64,000 nt of DNA from Corynebacterium sp. 74A. Its GTDB lineage: Bacteria; Actinomycetota; Actinomycetes; Mycobacteriales; Mycobacteriaceae. Position 1 is the first letter of the stretch, and every line of letters starts with the position of its first letter. Positions 45,102-56,077 of this stretch are shown piece after piece. The notes under the pieces were generated by a model. The model made no database searches. It was not told where the DNA came from and was given only the letters and a program-made list of their open reading frames with translations. The position numbers and the translations under genes are program-made. The stretch spans positions 1 through 64,000 of the forward strand of contig NZ_PQMG01000005.1 of the NCBI RefSeq assembly GCF_008930665.1. Direction: 5' to 3'.

Positions 45102-45410
45102 AGTGTTAAACCCTTCATAACGCGAACGCGCTGCAGGCTTCCCCTCCTGCAGATGGAGACACGATCGTGTTCGAGAACAGCTTAGCGTTAATGTTGTTAC
45201 GAATGCGAGCTGGTGGGATGGAGTTTATCTCAGCTGTCACATGAGTCAGGTGGGAAAATACATGCACGTGAGTTGCATCGCCTCACCCTTTCTCTACCGG
45301 ATTCCTCATTTGCCCAGTTGAAACCCCGTGTTCCGATCTCAGGGGCGGCTCGCGGGGCCTCTCCCACCATTGACCGCCGCCACTATCAGCGGCACGTGAG
45401 GCGACCCCAC
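45102..45410. other. Intergenic stretch between the BldC-like regulator and the proC terminator
   Basis: About 310 bases with no supported gene. It should hold the regulator's promoter and, if it is autoregulated like BldC, direct-repeat operators. I see no clear -10/-35 pair; the short open frame on the plus strand (45213-45443) lacks an RBS and coding character. Confidence 0.4.
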
Positions 45411-45449
45411 AAAAAAGAAGCACCCCACCCATCGGCGGGGTGAAGTGCT
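45411..45449 (-). terminator. Rho-independent terminator of proC
   Basis: The minus-strand stem, 45439-45449 with 45419-45429, is eleven pairs including two G-U, followed by six T residues (45411-45416). It is 26 bases after the proC stop. Confidence 0.8.
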
Positions 45450-45474
45450 ACTTAAGGGTTTGTTGCGAACCGGT

Positions 45475-46281
45475 TTAGGACAGCTCTGCGGAACGCTTCG
45501 CGCAGGCTTCCATCGCCCGATAAAACGCGCCCCGGAATCCGGATTCCTCGAGGGAACGGATGGCAGCGGCAGTGGTGCCGGCCGGGGAGGAGACGGAGGC
45601 ACGCAGCTCCACAGGAGATTTGCTGCCTTCCTTGAGCATGGCGGCTGCGCCATCGATGGCGTTCACGGCCAGCTGCTCCGCAAGCTCCCGCTTCAGGCCC
45701 AGCTGCACCCCGGCGTCGGTCATGGCCTCGGCCATGAGGAACACATAGGCCGGGGAGGATCCGGACATCGCCGTCACCACGTCAATATCCGACTCACGCA
45801 CCCGCACCACCTCGCCCACGGCGGACAAGAGCTCGGCGACGGTGTCCATCTCGACATCGCCGGCGAAACGCCCCGCCGCCATGGCGGAGACGCCCTTGCC
45901 TACGAACATGGGCGTATTGGGCATCACGCGGACCAGCGGCGTGCCGGCGGAGACCACCTCCTCCATGGCTGCCAGGGAGATGCCTGCGGCCATGGACACC
46001 ACGATCGCGTCCTCGGTGTTCTCATTGAGAGAATCGGAGATTTCCTCGAGCACATCCACGATCATGTAGGGCTTGACCGCCAAGAACACCACGTCCACGC
46101 CCTCAACGGCCTGGTAGTTATCGACGTAGTCGTTGATCTCGAAGCGCTCCGCAAGTTCGCGTCCGCGCTCCTCACGGCGGTTGGACACGTTGATATCCTG
46201 CGGGCGGATACCACCGGCAATGAGCCCAGAAATGAGGGCCTCACCGATGTTTCCGCCACCAATCACTGCAATCTTGGTCAT
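45475..46281 (-). CDS. proC: Pyrroline-5-carboxylate reductase
   Basis: A 268-residue enzyme that makes proline from pyrroline-5-carboxylate with NAD(P)H. The N-terminal Rossmann motif is [15 protein letters not shown], and the C-terminal helical dimerisation domain has the typical [19 protein letters not shown] 46281 (MTKIAVIGG) is chosen over the longer open frame. It lies 91 bases downstream of a membrane protein on the same strand. Confidence 0.96.
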   Translation of the reverse strand: MTKIAVIGGGNIGEALISGLIAGGIRPQDINVSNRREERGRELAERFEINDYVDNYQAVEGVDVVFLAVKPYMIVDVLEEISDSLNENTEDAIVVSMAAGISLAAMEEVVSAGTPLVRVMPNTPMFVGKGVSAMAAGRFAGDVEMDTVAELLSAVGEVVRVRESDIDVVTAMSGSSPAYVFLMAEAMTDAGVQLGLKRELAEQLAVNAIDGAAAMLKEGSKSPVELRASVSSPAGTTAAAIRSLEESGFRGAFYRAMEACAKRSAELS

Positions 46282-46372
46282 ATCACCACTGTGCCAGATG
46301 TAGCTGGCAGCGCAAGAAAGAACCCCCGCCGGATTATCTCCATAGCGGGGGGTGTTTCCTAGCCGGTGGCGG

Positions 46373-47371
46373 TTAGAGCCCGGCGATGAGCGAGGGGCCA
46401 AAGGTGAGAACCAGTCCGACCACCGCGGCAAGCAGCATGGTGAGCTTGTCGCGGTCGGTGCGCATCGCGTGCACGATACCGACGATGCCGCCGGTTACGG
46501 CCAGCGCCAGCACGCCGGTGATGAGGCCGCTGAAGTTGGCCCACAGCAATTCGAAGCCCTTGAAGATCGCGATACCAATCACCACAGCCACCACGGTCAT
46601 ACCGATGATGGCGGGGATGGACACCGAGCGCTCGGATTCTTCCTCCGCAGCCGCCTCGGGGGTCTCGGCGGCTTGCGCGTCGGGGTGCATGGCCGGCTGG
46701 CTCGGCTCGGCTATATAGGGGGCCACGCGCTGCTTCTGCTCGCCGGTGTGCTCATCGCGGACCGCCTCGAGGGTGGCGGTCGGCGGCTCATCGCTGCGGC
46801 TGCCCTCGGATTCCGGCGAACGCTCGATGGATTCCACCGGCTCCGGCGCGGTCTCGGGCTGCGGTGCAGCGGCTCCTGGCTGCTCCGCTGCCGCGGACGC
46901 CTGCGCAGGGCTCACGGCCTTGAAGGTATCGGTGGTCAGACGCGGCTCTTCGCCCTCGTGGACCACGTCGAGCACCATGGTCTCGTCCTTGTCCTTCGGC
47001 GCAGTACCGCGCGACACGCGGTTGAGCTTCGGACTAAAGCCCTCGGGTTTCTGCTTCTCGACCGGGGCGCTCGCAGGCTTATCGACGCTCTCCTGCTGCT
47101 GCGCAGCCGGCTGCTCCGGAGCAGGCGTCGCTGCCTCGGGGGAGGGTTCGGCCGTGCGGGCGGTGTTTTCCGCGTCGATCGGCTGAGACGTGTGTTTGGG
47201 CTGCTCGGGGGTTTTATCTACCTTCGGGATCGAACCGGTGAGCTCGGCAACGGACACACCGCCCTCTTCGAGGCTGCGGCGGCGCCGGCGACGCTTACGC
47301 GGAGCCTGATCGCCGTTCTCCTTGGATGCGCGGGCTAAGAGCTCTGCGACTGTCAGCTGTTGGTCGCTCAT
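46373..47371 (-). CDS. Membrane protein with Arg-rich N-terminus and C-terminal TM segments
   Basis: A 332-residue protein: a basic cluster RKRRRRRRS near residue 25, a long disordered Pro/Ala/Glu region to about 245, and three hydrophobic segments at about 248-270, 277-298 and 308-330. The family is not recognised. Between ppx and proC, 14 bases after the ppx stop, it likely shares the ppx transcript. The basic N-terminus could bind polyphosphate or nucleic acid, which is speculation. Confidence 0.7.
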   Translation of the reverse strand: MSDQQLTVAELLARASKENGDQAPRKRRRRRRSLEEGGVSVAELTGSIPKVDKTPEQPKHTSQPIDAENTARTAEPSPEAATPAPEQPAAQQQESVDKPASAPVEKQKPEGFSPKLNRVSRGTAPKDKDETMVLDVVHEGEEPRLTTDTFKAVSPAQASAAAEQPGAAAPQPETAPEPVESIERSPESEGSRSDEPPTATLEAVRDEHTGEQKQRVAPYIAEPSQPAMHPDAQAAETPEAAAEEESERSVSIPAIIGMTVVAVVIGIAIFKGFELLWANFSGLITGVLALAVTGGIVGIVHAMRTDRDKLTMLLAAVVGLVLTFGPSLIAGL

Positions 47372-47385
47372 ACTCGCTTCCTTTC

Positions 47386-48315
47386 CTAGTCCAATCCCTT
47401 ATCAATTCGTCTAAGGATAACCCCTTCACGCAGCGCCCATGGGCAAATCTCGATTTTTTCGAGTCCTAGGGCGCGCATGCTTGCCTCTGCAACGAGGGCG
47501 CCGGCGACGATTTGATGGGAACGGTCCGAGCTTACTCCTTCGAGCTCCGCTCGGTCACTAGCTGTCATGCGGGAAATAAATGCGATCAGCTGGCGCAAGC
47601 CCGGCGCGGTGAGGGTGCGCTTGACGCGCGGCCCCGCCGAGGAGGGTGCAGCACCGGTGAGACGAGCCAAGGTGCGGAACGTTTTGCTCGTGCCCACAGC
47701 CAGATCGGCGTGGCCACAGTTCTTCAACTGCTGAGCGGGTTCCGCAAGTTCGGCGTCGATGTAATCGCGAAGAATATTGATCTTCTTTCGCGAGGGCGGA
47801 TCCGTGTCGAACCACTTATGAGTGAGCCGGCCCGCACCGAGATCAAGCGAGAATGCTTTCTCCGGATGCTCGTCGGTACCGGTGGAGAGCTCGAGGGAGC
47901 CACCGCCAATATCAAGATTGATGATGCGGCCGGCAGACCAGCCGTACCAGCGTCGTACCGCAAGGAAGGTCAATACTGCTTCCTCTTCGCCGGTGAGAAC
48001 CTCGAGCTTGATGCCCGCTTCTTTCTCAACGCGATCCAGAACCTTCTTTTGGTTCGTGGCGGAACGCACCGCAGAGGTGGCGAAAGCCATCACCTCATCA
48101 CACCGTAGTGTGTCGGCGAGATCTCTCGCCTCTGCCACATTCTTGATCAGCTTCGACTGTCCCTTGTCATTGAGGGCGCCGTCTGCGTCCAGGAATTCCA
48201 CGAGTTTCATCGTGGTCTTCCAATCGCTCATGGGGGTGGGATGTCCACCCGAGCGCGCATCGACTGCCACCAAATGGACAGTGTTGCTGCCAACGTCCAA
48301 TACACCTAATCGCAC
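47386..48315 (-). CDS. ppx2: Exopolyphosphatase (Ppx/GppA family)
   Basis: A 309-residue member of the actin-like ASKHA superfamily that removes phosphate from polyphosphate ends. [11 protein letters not shown] is phosphate-1, [10 protein letters not shown] phosphate-2. The short length, lacking the C-terminal HD domain of E. coli Ppx, is typical of the corynebacterial Ppx2. It starts with GTG 48315, 33 bases from the divergent cysteine-rich protein. Close to regX3-senX3, consistent with a role in phosphate balance. Confidence 0.92.
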   Translation of the reverse strand: MRLGVLDVGSNTVHLVAVDARSGGHPTPMSDWKTTMKLVEFLDADGALNDKGQSKLIKNVAEARDLADTLRCDEVMAFATSAVRSATNQKKVLDRVEKEAGIKLEVLTGEEEAVLTFLAVRRWYGWSAGRIINLDIGGGSLELSTGTDEHPEKAFSLDLGAGRLTHKWFDTDPPSRKKINILRDYIDAELAEPAQQLKNCGHADLAVGTSKTFRTLARLTGAAPSSAGPRVKRTLTAPGLRQLIAFISRMTASDRAELEGVSSDRSHQIVAGALVAEASMRALGLEKIEICPWALREGVILRRIDKGLD

Positions 48316-48348
48316 AACTTTAGGGTAGCGGGTCTAAGTTGGAAAAGT

Positions 48349-49233
48349 GTGAACACCCCGCATGAGACGTCGACATTTCTTGGCTTTCCCGCGACATCCC
48401 CCGCCGGCCGATCCATTCGCGCGGGCCGCGAATTGCCCCCTGACTTTCCGCGGCAATGGCTGGAATTTCACAATCCTGAGGACCCGAATCACCTGTTCAG
48501 CGTGGACATCACGTGGCTGACTTCCCGCTGGCGCTGCCATTTCGGTCAGCCCGAATGCCTCGGGGTTGACGAAAACAACCGAGTAGTGGGCTGTTGCAAT
48601 CATGGGGCTTTTCTCACAGACGAGTCCGATCAGGATCTGCTCTACAATTCCGTGGCCGAGATGCCCGCGCATTTTTGGCAGCTACGCCCCACGGAGGTCG
48701 ATGACTACATCGCCGCCGCCGATGCCACCGAGATCGAGCCCTGGTTGGAATGGGATGAGCTAGAAAACGAGGACGGGGAGATGGAGCCGGCGCTGAAGAC
48801 GAAGCTTGTCGACGGCGCCTGCATCTTTGCCAACCGCAACGGACACGGCACGGGCCCCGGTTGTGCTCTTCACCAATATGCGGTGGCCAGCGGCCAGGAC
48901 ATCACCGAGATCAAGCCGGAGGTGTGTTGGCTGGTGCCTTTGCGCCGCGAAGAGGAATGGACCGTGCGCGCCGATGGTGCCGATATTTTGAAAACCACCA
49001 TTTCCGAGTATGAGCGGCGAGCATGGGGAAATGGTGGCGAGGACTTCGATTGGTGGTGCACCTCCGCCCCCTCCTGCCACACCAGCGAGATACCGATGTG
49101 GCAAAGCTATGAGACGGAGCTGCGGAAGGTGATGGGCGATGCCGCCTATGAGCGTCTCGTGGAGCTGATCACCCAGGTAGCAGGATCGTCGCTGCAGCAC
49201 CCAGCCACGGTGGCGGCGAGTGAGCGTCGATAA
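48349..49233 (+). CDS. Cysteine-rich conserved protein
   Basis: A 294-residue soluble protein with about eleven cysteines arranged in clusters: [35 protein letters not shown] and [10 protein letters not shown]. The arrangement suggests a zinc or iron-sulfur centre, in the manner of YkgJ/DUF3109 proteins, but I cannot name the family with certainty. GTG 48349 is the start with GGAAAA upstream. It shares a 33-base divergent region with ppx2 and converges on regX3 (5 bases between stops), a position kept in other corynebacteria as I recall. Confidence 0.75.
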   Translation: MNTPHETSTFLGFPATSPAGRSIRAGRELPPDFPRQWLEFHNPEDPNHLFSVDITWLTSRWRCHFGQPECLGVDENNRVVGCCNHGAFLTDESDQDLLYNSVAEMPAHFWQLRPTEVDDYIAAADATEIEPWLEWDELENEDGEMEPALKTKLVDGACIFANRNGHGTGPGCALHQYAVASGQDITEIKPEVCWLVPLRREEEWTVRADGADILKTTISEYERRAWGNGGEDFDWWCTSAPSCHTSEIPMWQSYETELRKVMGDAAYERLVELITQVAGSSLQHPATVAASERR

Positions 49234-49238
49234 GCGCC

Positions 49239-49928
49239 TCAGGCCTCGAACTTATACCCGAGGCCGCGGACGGTCACGAGATATTGGGGCCGGGAGGGCT
49301 GCTCCTCGATCTTGGAGCGCAAACGCTTGACATGCACGTCAAGGGTTTTGGTATCGCCCACATAGTCCGCGCCCCACACTCGGTCGATGAGCTGGGAGCG
49401 GGTGAGCACGCGGCCCGAATTGCGCAGCAGGTACTCGAGCAGATCGAATTCCTTCAAGGGCAAGGCGATCTCTTCGCCGTCGACGGTGACGGTATGGGAT
49501 TCCACGTCCATACACACCCGGCCGCCCTTGAGCACCTGCTCGTCGAACTCCTCCTCCACCGCACGTTCCTTGCTGCGGCGCAGCACCGCGCGAATACGGG
49601 CGATGAGCTCCCGAGAAGAATAAGGCTTGGTCACATAGTCATCGGCGCCGAGCTCGAGGCCCACAACCTTATCGATTTCCGAGTCACGGGCGGTGACCAT
49701 TATCACCGGCACCTGGGAGCTTTGGCGAATCTGCTTACACACATCGGTGCCGGACATTCCAGGAAGCATAAGGTCCAGCAGGACGATATCGATGTCTTTC
49801 TTATGAAACTCCACCAGCGCCGAGGGGCCATCGACGGCGGTACTTACCTCGAAGCCCTCCTTCGCCAGCAGAAATGCCAGCGGTTCCGCTAGGGATTCCT
49901 CGTCCTCAACAATCAGAATTCGCGTCAT
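49239..49928 (-). CDS. regX3: Response regulator RegX3
   Basis: A 229-residue OmpR-class regulator. The receiver has VEDEES, the phosphoacceptor Asp in VLLDLMLPG and Lys in DDYVTKPYS; the winged helix ends in VTVRGLGYKFEA. In actinobacteria RegX3 responds to phosphate limitation through SenX3, which is encoded two bases upstream. ATG 49928 is the start. Confidence 0.93.
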   Translation of the reverse strand: MTRILIVEDEESLAEPLAFLLAKEGFEVSTAVDGPSALVEFHKKDIDIVLLDLMLPGMSGTDVCKQIRQSSQVPVIMVTARDSEIDKVVGLELGADDYVTKPYSSRELIARIRAVLRRSKERAVEEEFDEQVLKGGRVCMDVESHTVTVDGEEIALPLKEFDLLEYLLRNSGRVLTRSQLIDRVWGADYVGDTKTLDVHVKRLRSKIEEQPSRPQYLVTVRGLGYKFEA

Positions 49929-49930
49929 GG

Positions 49931-51322
49931 TTAGTCTGTGCCATCCTTCCGCCTGCTGGCTTCATTGCGCATACCCACATGCGGGGATGCGCTCGTAATT
50001 CCCACACGATCCATCAAGCTTTCCTGCCGCGCAGCCGGATGCTTCTCGGCATTGCGGTGCCCACGTCCCCCGCCGAGGGGGCGGAGGGCGCGTCTGGCAC
50101 GCTTCGGCGCCGCGACCGAGGTATCGGCGGGAAGTTCTGGGGCCTCAGACGTCAGCGGCTGAGCCTCATTCGCTTCTTGAACATCGAAGACGGGAAGCTC
50201 AAGGGTGAACGTCGAGCCAATATTGGGCTGTGACCACAGTTTAATCGATCCACCGTGGTTTGCGGTGACATGTTTAACAATCGCTAGTCCCAAACCGGTA
50301 CCTCCCGTCTGGCGCGACCGCGCCTTATCCACGCGGAAGAAACGCTCGAACACGCGCTGCTGATCTTCCTCCGAAATACCAATGCCGCGATCAGTCACCC
50401 GCACCTGCACGGTCTTCTCTCCGCTGGGGGAATGCACTACCTTTTGGGAGATGGTCACGGGAGTGGACTCCGGCGAATAGTTGATGGCGTTGATAATCAG
50501 ATTGGTAATAGCGGTGATCAACAGCGTACTATCGCCGCGCACCTGCACCCCGGAGGGCGTATCGCGAATGATCTCTATGCCGGCGGTCTCGGCCGTCAAC
50601 TTATTGCGACTAACCGCCTCGTCAATCACCTCATCCACCGAGACCGGCTTCATCGCGGGCAGCTTCTCTGCGCCCTGCAGCTTCGACAAAGCGATCAGCT
50701 CATTAATCAACGAGGACATGCGGTGCGCCTCGTTGAGCAGCCGCTCGCCGAAGTGCATCACGGACTCGGGATCATCCGCCGAGTTCAGCAGCACCTCCGC
50801 CAACAGGGCCATACCCCCCACCGGGGTTTTGAGCTCATGAGAGACATTGGCCACGAAATCGCGGCGCGCCGATTCCATGCGCACATGCTCTGACTCATCG
50901 GTGGAATAAACCACGACGAAGCGCTCATCCGTGAGCGTCAGCGGCGCCACCGTGGCATCCACCGCGGAGACGCGGCTGGCGAGCCGGCGGGGCAACTCTA
51001 GCGAGACCACCCGGGAGTCTTGATCGGCGAATACCTCTAGCGCGGAGGCCCAGATCTGCTTGTTCACGCTGTGCTCGTGCACAATGCCCATATCGTGTGC
51101 GGGCATATTAGAGAGCACAACCGAGCCACTTCGATCGATCACCGCCACACCCGTCGGCGATCCCTGCACCGTCAGGTGCAGTACCTGGGAGATCGTGGTG
51201 ATGCGGTTATCCGTGATCGTTTCGGCCTCGCGGCGTCGCTGCGCCCAGCGCCGCAGAAAACGCGCAAGCGGCATCATCACGAGAGCCCCCATGGCTCCCA
51301 CGATGATTCCGACTAAGAACAT
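49931..51322 (-). CDS. senX3: Sensor histidine kinase SenX3
   Basis: A 463-residue kinase with a short N-terminal membrane segment (FLVGIIVGAMGALVMMPLA), a PAS-like domain, the H box FVANVSHELKTPVGG, and the catalytic N, G1 and G2 boxes (NLIINAINY, DRGIGISEE, GGTGLGLAI). A long basic C-terminal tail follows (about 395-463). ATG 51322 is preferred to the upstream frame because it starts the membrane anchor. It forms a two-gene operon with regX3. Confidence 0.93.
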   Translation of the reverse strand: MFLVGIIVGAMGALVMMPLARFLRRWAQRRREAETITDNRITTISQVLHLTVQGSPTGVAVIDRSGSVVLSNMPAHDMGIVHEHSVNKQIWASALEVFADQDSRVVSLELPRRLASRVSAVDATVAPLTLTDERFVVVYSTDESEHVRMESARRDFVANVSHELKTPVGGMALLAEVLLNSADDPESVMHFGERLLNEAHRMSSLINELIALSKLQGAEKLPAMKPVSVDEVIDEAVSRNKLTAETAGIEIIRDTPSGVQVRGDSTLLITAITNLIINAINYSPESTPVTISQKVVHSPSGEKTVQVRVTDRGIGISEEDQQRVFERFFRVDKARSRQTGGTGLGLAIVKHVTANHGGSIKLWSQPNIGSTFTLELPVFDVQEANEAQPLTSEAPELPADTSVAAPKRARRALRPLGGGRGHRNAEKHPAARQESLMDRVGITSASPHVGMRNEASRRKDGTD

Positions 51323-51528
51323 GTCTCTGGCTTTCTCTCGCCGACGCCGCCGACCAAGCCGGCGGCATGGATAACTCACTGACACCGACCGGAGTAACGG
51401 GCCGGCCGTGGTATCACTGCGAATAATGTGATGGTTCTGTGTCCCACCCAAGCACAGTTTGGGCGATGCCGCTACGCGAGCACACCCGTGGGTGTCGCAC
51501 GCACCGCCTAGGCCTGCTCAGCACACGG

Positions 51529-51563
51529 AAAAGCCCGCAGTGCGCACGGGACGCACTGCGGGC
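51529..51563 (-). terminator. Rho-independent terminator of gpmA
   Basis: A perfect twelve-pair stem (51533-51544 with 51552-51563), seven-base loop, then TTTT on the minus strand (51529-51532). It lies 60 bases past the gpmA stop. The remaining 300-base gap to senX3 should hold the senX3 promoter; no other gene is seen. Confidence 0.85.
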
Positions 51564-51622
51564 CTCTTCACTCACCGCGTTATAGGCATACAGCACAGTG
51601 AGCTCACTGTGAGCGTGACAGG

Positions 51623-52366
51623 TTATTTGCCACCCTGGGCAGCCACGGCGGCGGCACCGGCAGCAGCAGCCTCCGGATCCAGGTAGGTGCCACCTGGGTT
51701 GAGCACCGTGCCATCGGCATCGAGCTCGTAGACCAGCGGGATACCGGTGGGGATATTCAGCCCAGCGATCTCCTCATCGGAGATCTTGTCCAGGTGCTTG
51801 ACCAGGGCGCGGAGGGAGTTACCGTGCGCGGCGAGCAGGACGGTCTTGCCTTCCTTGGCCTTCGGCAGGATCTCTTCCTCGAAGTAGGGCACGAAGCGCT
51901 CGACGACGTCCTTCAGGCACTCCGTCTTCGGCACGGCGGGCAGATCAGCGTAGCGCGGATCCCCGGCCTGGGAGAACTCGGAATCATCGTCCAGCTCCGG
52001 CGGCGGGGTGTCATAAGAACGACGCCATGCCATGAACTGCTCGTCACCGTACTTGTCCTTGGTCTCAGCCTTGTTCAGGCCCTGCAGCGCACCGTAGTGG
52101 CGCTCGTTGAGACGCCAATCGCGGACTACTGGGATCCAGTGGCGGTCAGCGGCGTTGAGGGCGATATTGGCGGTGTTGATCGCGCGACGCAGCAGCGAGG
52201 TGTAGAGCAGATCCGGCAGAACACCCTGCTCCTTGAGCAGCTGTCCACCGCGCTGCGCCTCTTCGCGGCCCTTATCGGTGAGATTGACATCCATCCAGCC
52301 GGTGAACTGGTTGGATGCGTTCCATTCACTCTGGCCATGGCGGAGAAGAATTAGCTTTCCAGTCAT
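51623..52366 (-). CDS. gpmA: 2,3-bisphosphoglycerate-dependent phosphoglycerate mutase
   Basis: A 247-residue enzyme that interconverts 3- and 2-phosphoglycerate in glycolysis. The catalytic His is in [12 protein letters not shown], the acid Glu in LNERHYGAL and the second His in [15 protein letters not shown] 52366 is preferred over ATG 52396. The gene follows mshA (107 bases) and precedes senX3-regX3, the usual corynebacterial order. Confidence 0.97.
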   Translation of the reverse strand: MTGKLILLRHGQSEWNASNQFTGWMDVNLTDKGREEAQRGGQLLKEQGVLPDLLYTSLLRRAINTANIALNAADRHWIPVVRDWRLNERHYGALQGLNKAETKDKYGDEQFMAWRRSYDTPPPELDDDSEFSQAGDPRYADLPAVPKTECLKDVVERFVPYFEEEILPKAKEGKTVLLAAHGNSLRALVKHLDKISDEEIAGLNIPTGIPLVYELDADGTVLNPGGTYLDPEAAAAGAAAVAAQGGK

Positions 52367-52472
52367 AACCACCATTGTGCCACGCTCAGGCATCATCGTC
52401 TCGCCCTCAGGCTATTGAGTGCCCCACATTCACACATCTCGCTGTGGACTCCGCGAGGCGCGGGACCACCGG

Positions 52473-53735
52473 CTAGCCATGCGCCTTGCGCGGCGCACAC
52501 TGATCCACTGGGGAGTTCAACGCCTCGGAATACACGGTCAGTAGCCGCTCCGCCGAGGCCGCCCAGGAGAAGTTCAGGGCATGCTCACGCGCATTCTCTC
52601 CCATCTGGATGCGGGTGACATCGTCGCTGACCATCGCGGTGAGGGCCGCTGCCCATTCCGCTACTTCGTGACTATCGGTGAGCAGCCCCGTCTCCCCGTG
52701 CCGCACCGCAATCGGCAGACCACCCACGCGGGCCGCCACCACCGGGGTGCCCGTGGCCTGGGCCTCCATCGCTACCAGCCCGAAGGACTCGTTATAGCTC
52801 GGCACCGCCACCACATCCGCGGCCTGAAACACCGCGACCAGCTCGGAGGGCGGGCGTGGCTCGAGAAAACGCACCACCCGACCAATCCCCAGGCTATCGG
52901 CCAGGCGGTAGTACTCCTCGCCGGTGGCATTCGGCCCCGAGGCCCCGCCGCACACCACCACGCGCACATTCAGCTCCGGATCGCGCTCGAGCATCTGGGC
53001 CACAGCCTGCAGCAGAATGTGCGGGCCCTTGAAGCGTTGCAGCCTGCCCACAAAGGCAATCACCTTGGCATTAAAAGGCAATCCCAGTTCCCGGCGCGCC
53101 CGCTCGGTGGCTCGATCATTGCCCGGCGTAAATAGCTGCGTGTCCGCCCCCGGATACACGATCTCAATTTTGTCCCGCTCGGCGTCATAGTAGGAGACGA
53201 GGTTGTCCTCTTCCTCGAGGGTATTGACCACCAGCTTGTCGGCGTTATCCACGATCTGCTGCTCGCAGATGCGCCGCGCCTCGGATTCCTCGGTGTCATC
53301 GGCGCTGCGGTGTGCATTCTTCACCGCGGCGAGGGTGTGCGCCGTGTGGACCAGCGGCACCTCCCAGAGATCCCGAAGCAGCCAGCCCACCTGCCCCGAG
53401 AGCCAATAGTGCGAATGAATGAGGTCATAGGAGAGCTTGTGGCAGCGCACAAAAGCCAACATTCCGCCGGCAAAGGCCGCGAGCTGCATCGGCAATTGCT
53501 CTTTAGCAAGGCCCTCATAGGGGCCGGCGACGATGTTGATTACTCGAATCCGCGGGCCAACCTGGACGATCTCGCCCTGGCTCGGCCGGTGGGCACGGGT
53601 GAAGATATCAACTTCCATGCCTTGATCCGCGAGCGCTTGGGCCGTGGCCAGCACGTAGACGTTCATGCCGCCGGCATCGCCCTGCCCAGGCTGCTGCAAC
53701 GGAGAGGTATGCATGGAAATCATCGCGATACGCAT
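52473..53735 (-). CDS. mshA: D-inositol-3-phosphate glycosyltransferase MshA
   Basis: A 420-residue GT-B enzyme that transfers GlcNAc from UDP-GlcNAc to inositol-3-phosphate, the first step of mycothiol synthesis. The N-terminal [20 protein letters not shown] is the family signature, and the C-terminal [19 protein letters not shown] is the nucleotide-sugar motif. ATG 53735 is the start. It connects functionally with mscR at 34638-35732. Confidence 0.96.
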   Translation of the reverse strand: MRIAMISMHTSPLQQPGQGDAGGMNVYVLATAQALADQGMEVDIFTRAHRPSQGEIVQVGPRIRVINIVAGPYEGLAKEQLPMQLAAFAGGMLAFVRCHKLSYDLIHSHYWLSGQVGWLLRDLWEVPLVHTAHTLAAVKNAHRSADDTEESEARRICEQQIVDNADKLVVNTLEEEDNLVSYYDAERDKIEIVYPGADTQLFTPGNDRATERARRELGLPFNAKVIAFVGRLQRFKGPHILLQAVAQMLERDPELNVRVVVCGGASGPNATGEEYYRLADSLGIGRVVRFLEPRPPSELVAVFQAADVVAVPSYNESFGLVAMEAQATGTPVVAARVGGLPIAVRHGETGLLTDSHEVAEWAAALTAMVSDDVTRIQMGENAREHALNFSWAASAERLLTVYSEALNSPVDQCAPRKAHG

Positions 53736-54224
53736 AGCTGTTTATTCTAGAGCGCTCCTGCCCAGAGCGGACGGGCCCCAGTCGCCGCCAGTCGGCCAGG
53801 CCACATGTGCTCTTTTTCACGTCCCCGAGCCACAGCTCCCTACTCTGCGGCAACGGCGCTCTCAGCAGCCAGAATCGCGGCCGCTGTTCGTGTCTGGCCG
53901 TCGTGGGCAGGCAGGACAGCGACTGAACGACATTCAGCGGCGCTGCGGACATGCTGCTCATGACACAATTTCTCGCCTACGGCACCCACCAGCGACAATT
54001 GCCTTGACACTGCGGCATCGAGTGCAGCAGTAGGTCCTCATGTGCGCCGCACATAACCCCACAGTTAAGATTTAGATAAGAACGGGCGATGGGCCTCGGC
54101 GCAAAAACATGAGGAATTCATCGTTATACTGTTGGCAAACTGACCCTTACACGCCCCAGAAAAGACGTCCGGATCCTCATACGCTTCGACGCCACGCTGA
54201 TCGAAAGGCGAGTTCATCTCCACC
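53736..54224. promoter_or_regulatory. Divergent intergenic region, mshA / acyl-CoA ligase
   Basis: The 489 bases hold no supported gene. On the plus strand TATACT at 54125-54130 is a good -10 box for the acyl-CoA ligase gene, giving a leader near 90 bases, though the -35 is weak. The mshA promoter should lie near 53760-53850 but I could not define it. An open frame at 53665-54033 lacks coding character. Confidence 0.45.
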
Positions 54225-55970
54225 ATGACCGACAATCCTGAAAACACCACCACACCGGAACCCGGTTCAAAGCCGTGGCTGAAGTATTACGCCGAGTGGA
54301 CTCCCCACGCCTTGGACTATGGCGAGACCACCCTGCTGGATGTCTACGACAATAACCTCCAGATCAATGGTGGCCGCCCCGCCACCTACTTCTTTGGTAA
54401 GTCACTGACCTTCAGCCAGTTCGACACCCAGGTTCGGGCCTGCGCCGCTGGTCTGCGCGCCCTCGGCGTGCGTCCGGGTGACTGCGTCGGCATCATGCTG
54501 CCGAACTGTCCGCAGCATCTCATCGCCTTCTACGCGGTACTCAAGCTCGGCGCCACCGTGGTGGAGCACAATCCGCTCTACACCTCGCACGAGCTGGAGC
54601 CGCCCTTCGCTGATCATGGCGCCCGAGTGGCAATCTGCTGGGATAAGTCGGCCCATGTGCTGGAATCGCTGCGGGCCTCCACGTCGCTGGAGACGATCGT
54701 CTCGGTGAACATGATCAACGCCATGCCGATGGTCAAGCGCGTGGCGTTGCGCGTCCCGCTGCCCTCGCTCATCAAGACCCGCAAGAAGCTCTCCGAGCCG
54801 GCACGCAACTCGATTCCGTGGGAGACCCTGCTGGATCCTGTGATCGGCGGCGATGGCGCCGACATCACATCCTGCCCGGACGTCACCCGCGACACCGTGG
54901 CCTTGATTCTCTACACCTCGGGCACCACGGGCCGCCCCAAGGGGGCGCAGCTCACCCACGGCAATCTCTTCTCTAACCTGCTGATGGGCAAGCACTGGGT
55001 GGAGGGCCTCGGCGATCGCGAGGAGCGCATGCTCGCCGCCCTGCCGATGTTCCACGCCTATGGCATGACGATGGTCGCCACCCTCTCCTTCTTCGTGGGC
55101 GCCCAGGTGCTGCTGCTGCCCTCCCCGGATCTCAAGCTGATCATGGAGGTAGTGAAGAAGAAGAAGCCCACCTGGCTGCCGGGTGTTCCCACTCTCTATG
55201 AGCGGATCGTGGAGGCCTCGCAGGAAACCGGTATCGATATCAGCTGCTTCCGCAACGCCTTCTCTGGCGCCTCCACCCTGCCCGTGTCTGTGGTCCAGGG
55301 CTGGGAGGAACACACCAATGGCCGTCTCGTCGAGGGTTATGGGCTGACCGAGTGCTCGCCGATTCTCATCGGTAATCCGATGACCAGCGACCGCCGTCCC
55401 GGCTATGTGGGCATCCCCTTCCCCGACACCGAAATTCGCATCGCCAACCCCGATAACTTGGATGAGACGCAGCCCTATGGTGTCGAGGGCGAGGTGCTGG
55501 CGCGTGGCCCCCAAATCTTCCCCGGCTATCTGAAAAACCAAGAGGCCACCGACGCCTCCTTCCACAATGGCTGGTTCCGCACCGGCGACGTGGGACTCAT
55601 GGAAGAAGACGGCTTCGTCAAGCTCGTTTCTCGTTTGAAGGAGATGATCATCACCGGCGGGTTCAACGTCTACCCGGCGGAAGTCGAGGACGTGCTCCAG
55701 AAGCACCCGGATATCACCGACTGCACCGTGGTGGGCATGCCCCGCGGCGACGGTTCTGAGACGGTCACCGCCGCCATCACTCTCTCTGCGGGAGCCACCC
55801 TGGATCCGGAGTCCCTCAAGAGCTTCTGCCGCGAGAACCTCACCCGCTACAAGGTGCCCCGCGTGTTCTACCACTTCGAAGAACTCCCCCGCGACCAGCT
55901 GGGCAAGATCCGCCGCCGCGACGTGCAGCAGCTCCTCGTCGAGCGCTACGGCAGCGAAAACGAGTATTAG
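54225..55970 (+). CDS. fadD: Long-chain fatty-acid-CoA ligase
   Basis: A 581-residue ANL-superfamily enzyme that activates fatty acids via an acyl-adenylate. The P-loop-like A3 motif is YTSGTTGRPKG, the A5 motif is GYGLTEC, and the hinge and A8 region read FRTGDVGLMEEDG...KEMIITGGFNVYPAEVE. The C-terminal Lys is in RDQLGKIRRR. No membrane segment is seen. ATG 54225 has a weak Shine-Dalgarno. The substrate chain length is not evident; the name is generic. A strong terminator follows. Confidence 0.92.
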   Translation: MTDNPENTTTPEPGSKPWLKYYAEWTPHALDYGETTLLDVYDNNLQINGGRPATYFFGKSLTFSQFDTQVRACAAGLRALGVRPGDCVGIMLPNCPQHLIAFYAVLKLGATVVEHNPLYTSHELEPPFADHGARVAICWDKSAHVLESLRASTSLETIVSVNMINAMPMVKRVALRVPLPSLIKTRKKLSEPARNSIPWETLLDPVIGGDGADITSCPDVTRDTVALILYTSGTTGRPKGAQLTHGNLFSNLLMGKHWVEGLGDREERMLAALPMFHAYGMTMVATLSFFVGAQVLLLPSPDLKLIMEVVKKKKPTWLPGVPTLYERIVEASQETGIDISCFRNAFSGASTLPVSVVQGWEEHTNGRLVEGYGLTECSPILIGNPMTSDRRPGYVGIPFPDTEIRIANPDNLDETQPYGVEGEVLARGPQIFPGYLKNQEATDASFHNGWFRTGDVGLMEEDGFVKLVSRLKEMIITGGFNVYPAEVEDVLQKHPDITDCTVVGMPRGDGSETVTAAITLSAGATLDPESLKSFCRENLTRYKVPRVFYHFEELPRDQLGKIRRRDVQQLLVERYGSENEY

Positions 55971-55991
55971 TCCCCACCCGGACACATAACT

Positions 55992-56028
55992 AGAGCCCGC
56001 CCCACAGTATGGGGCGGGCTCTTCTTTT
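55992..56028 (+). terminator. Rho-independent terminator of the acyl-CoA ligase gene
   Basis: A perfect 13-pair stem (55992-56004 with 56010-56022), five-base loop, then CTTTT. It is 22 bases past the stop codon. Confidence 0.9.
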
Positions 56029-56077
56029 CGGGCCTCACGCGAGGCCGCTGGGCGGCTCGCGCGGAGGGCGATCTGGC

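Noticed and set aside
53665..54033. Open frame in the mshA-acyl-CoA ligase gap
   Set aside because: No RBS, Cys/Pro/Arg-rich composition without domain, and it overlaps the mshA 5' end.
54402..55985. 527-codon minus-strand frame opposite the acyl-CoA ligase
   Set aside because: The plus strand carries all ANL-superfamily motifs; the antisense frame has none.
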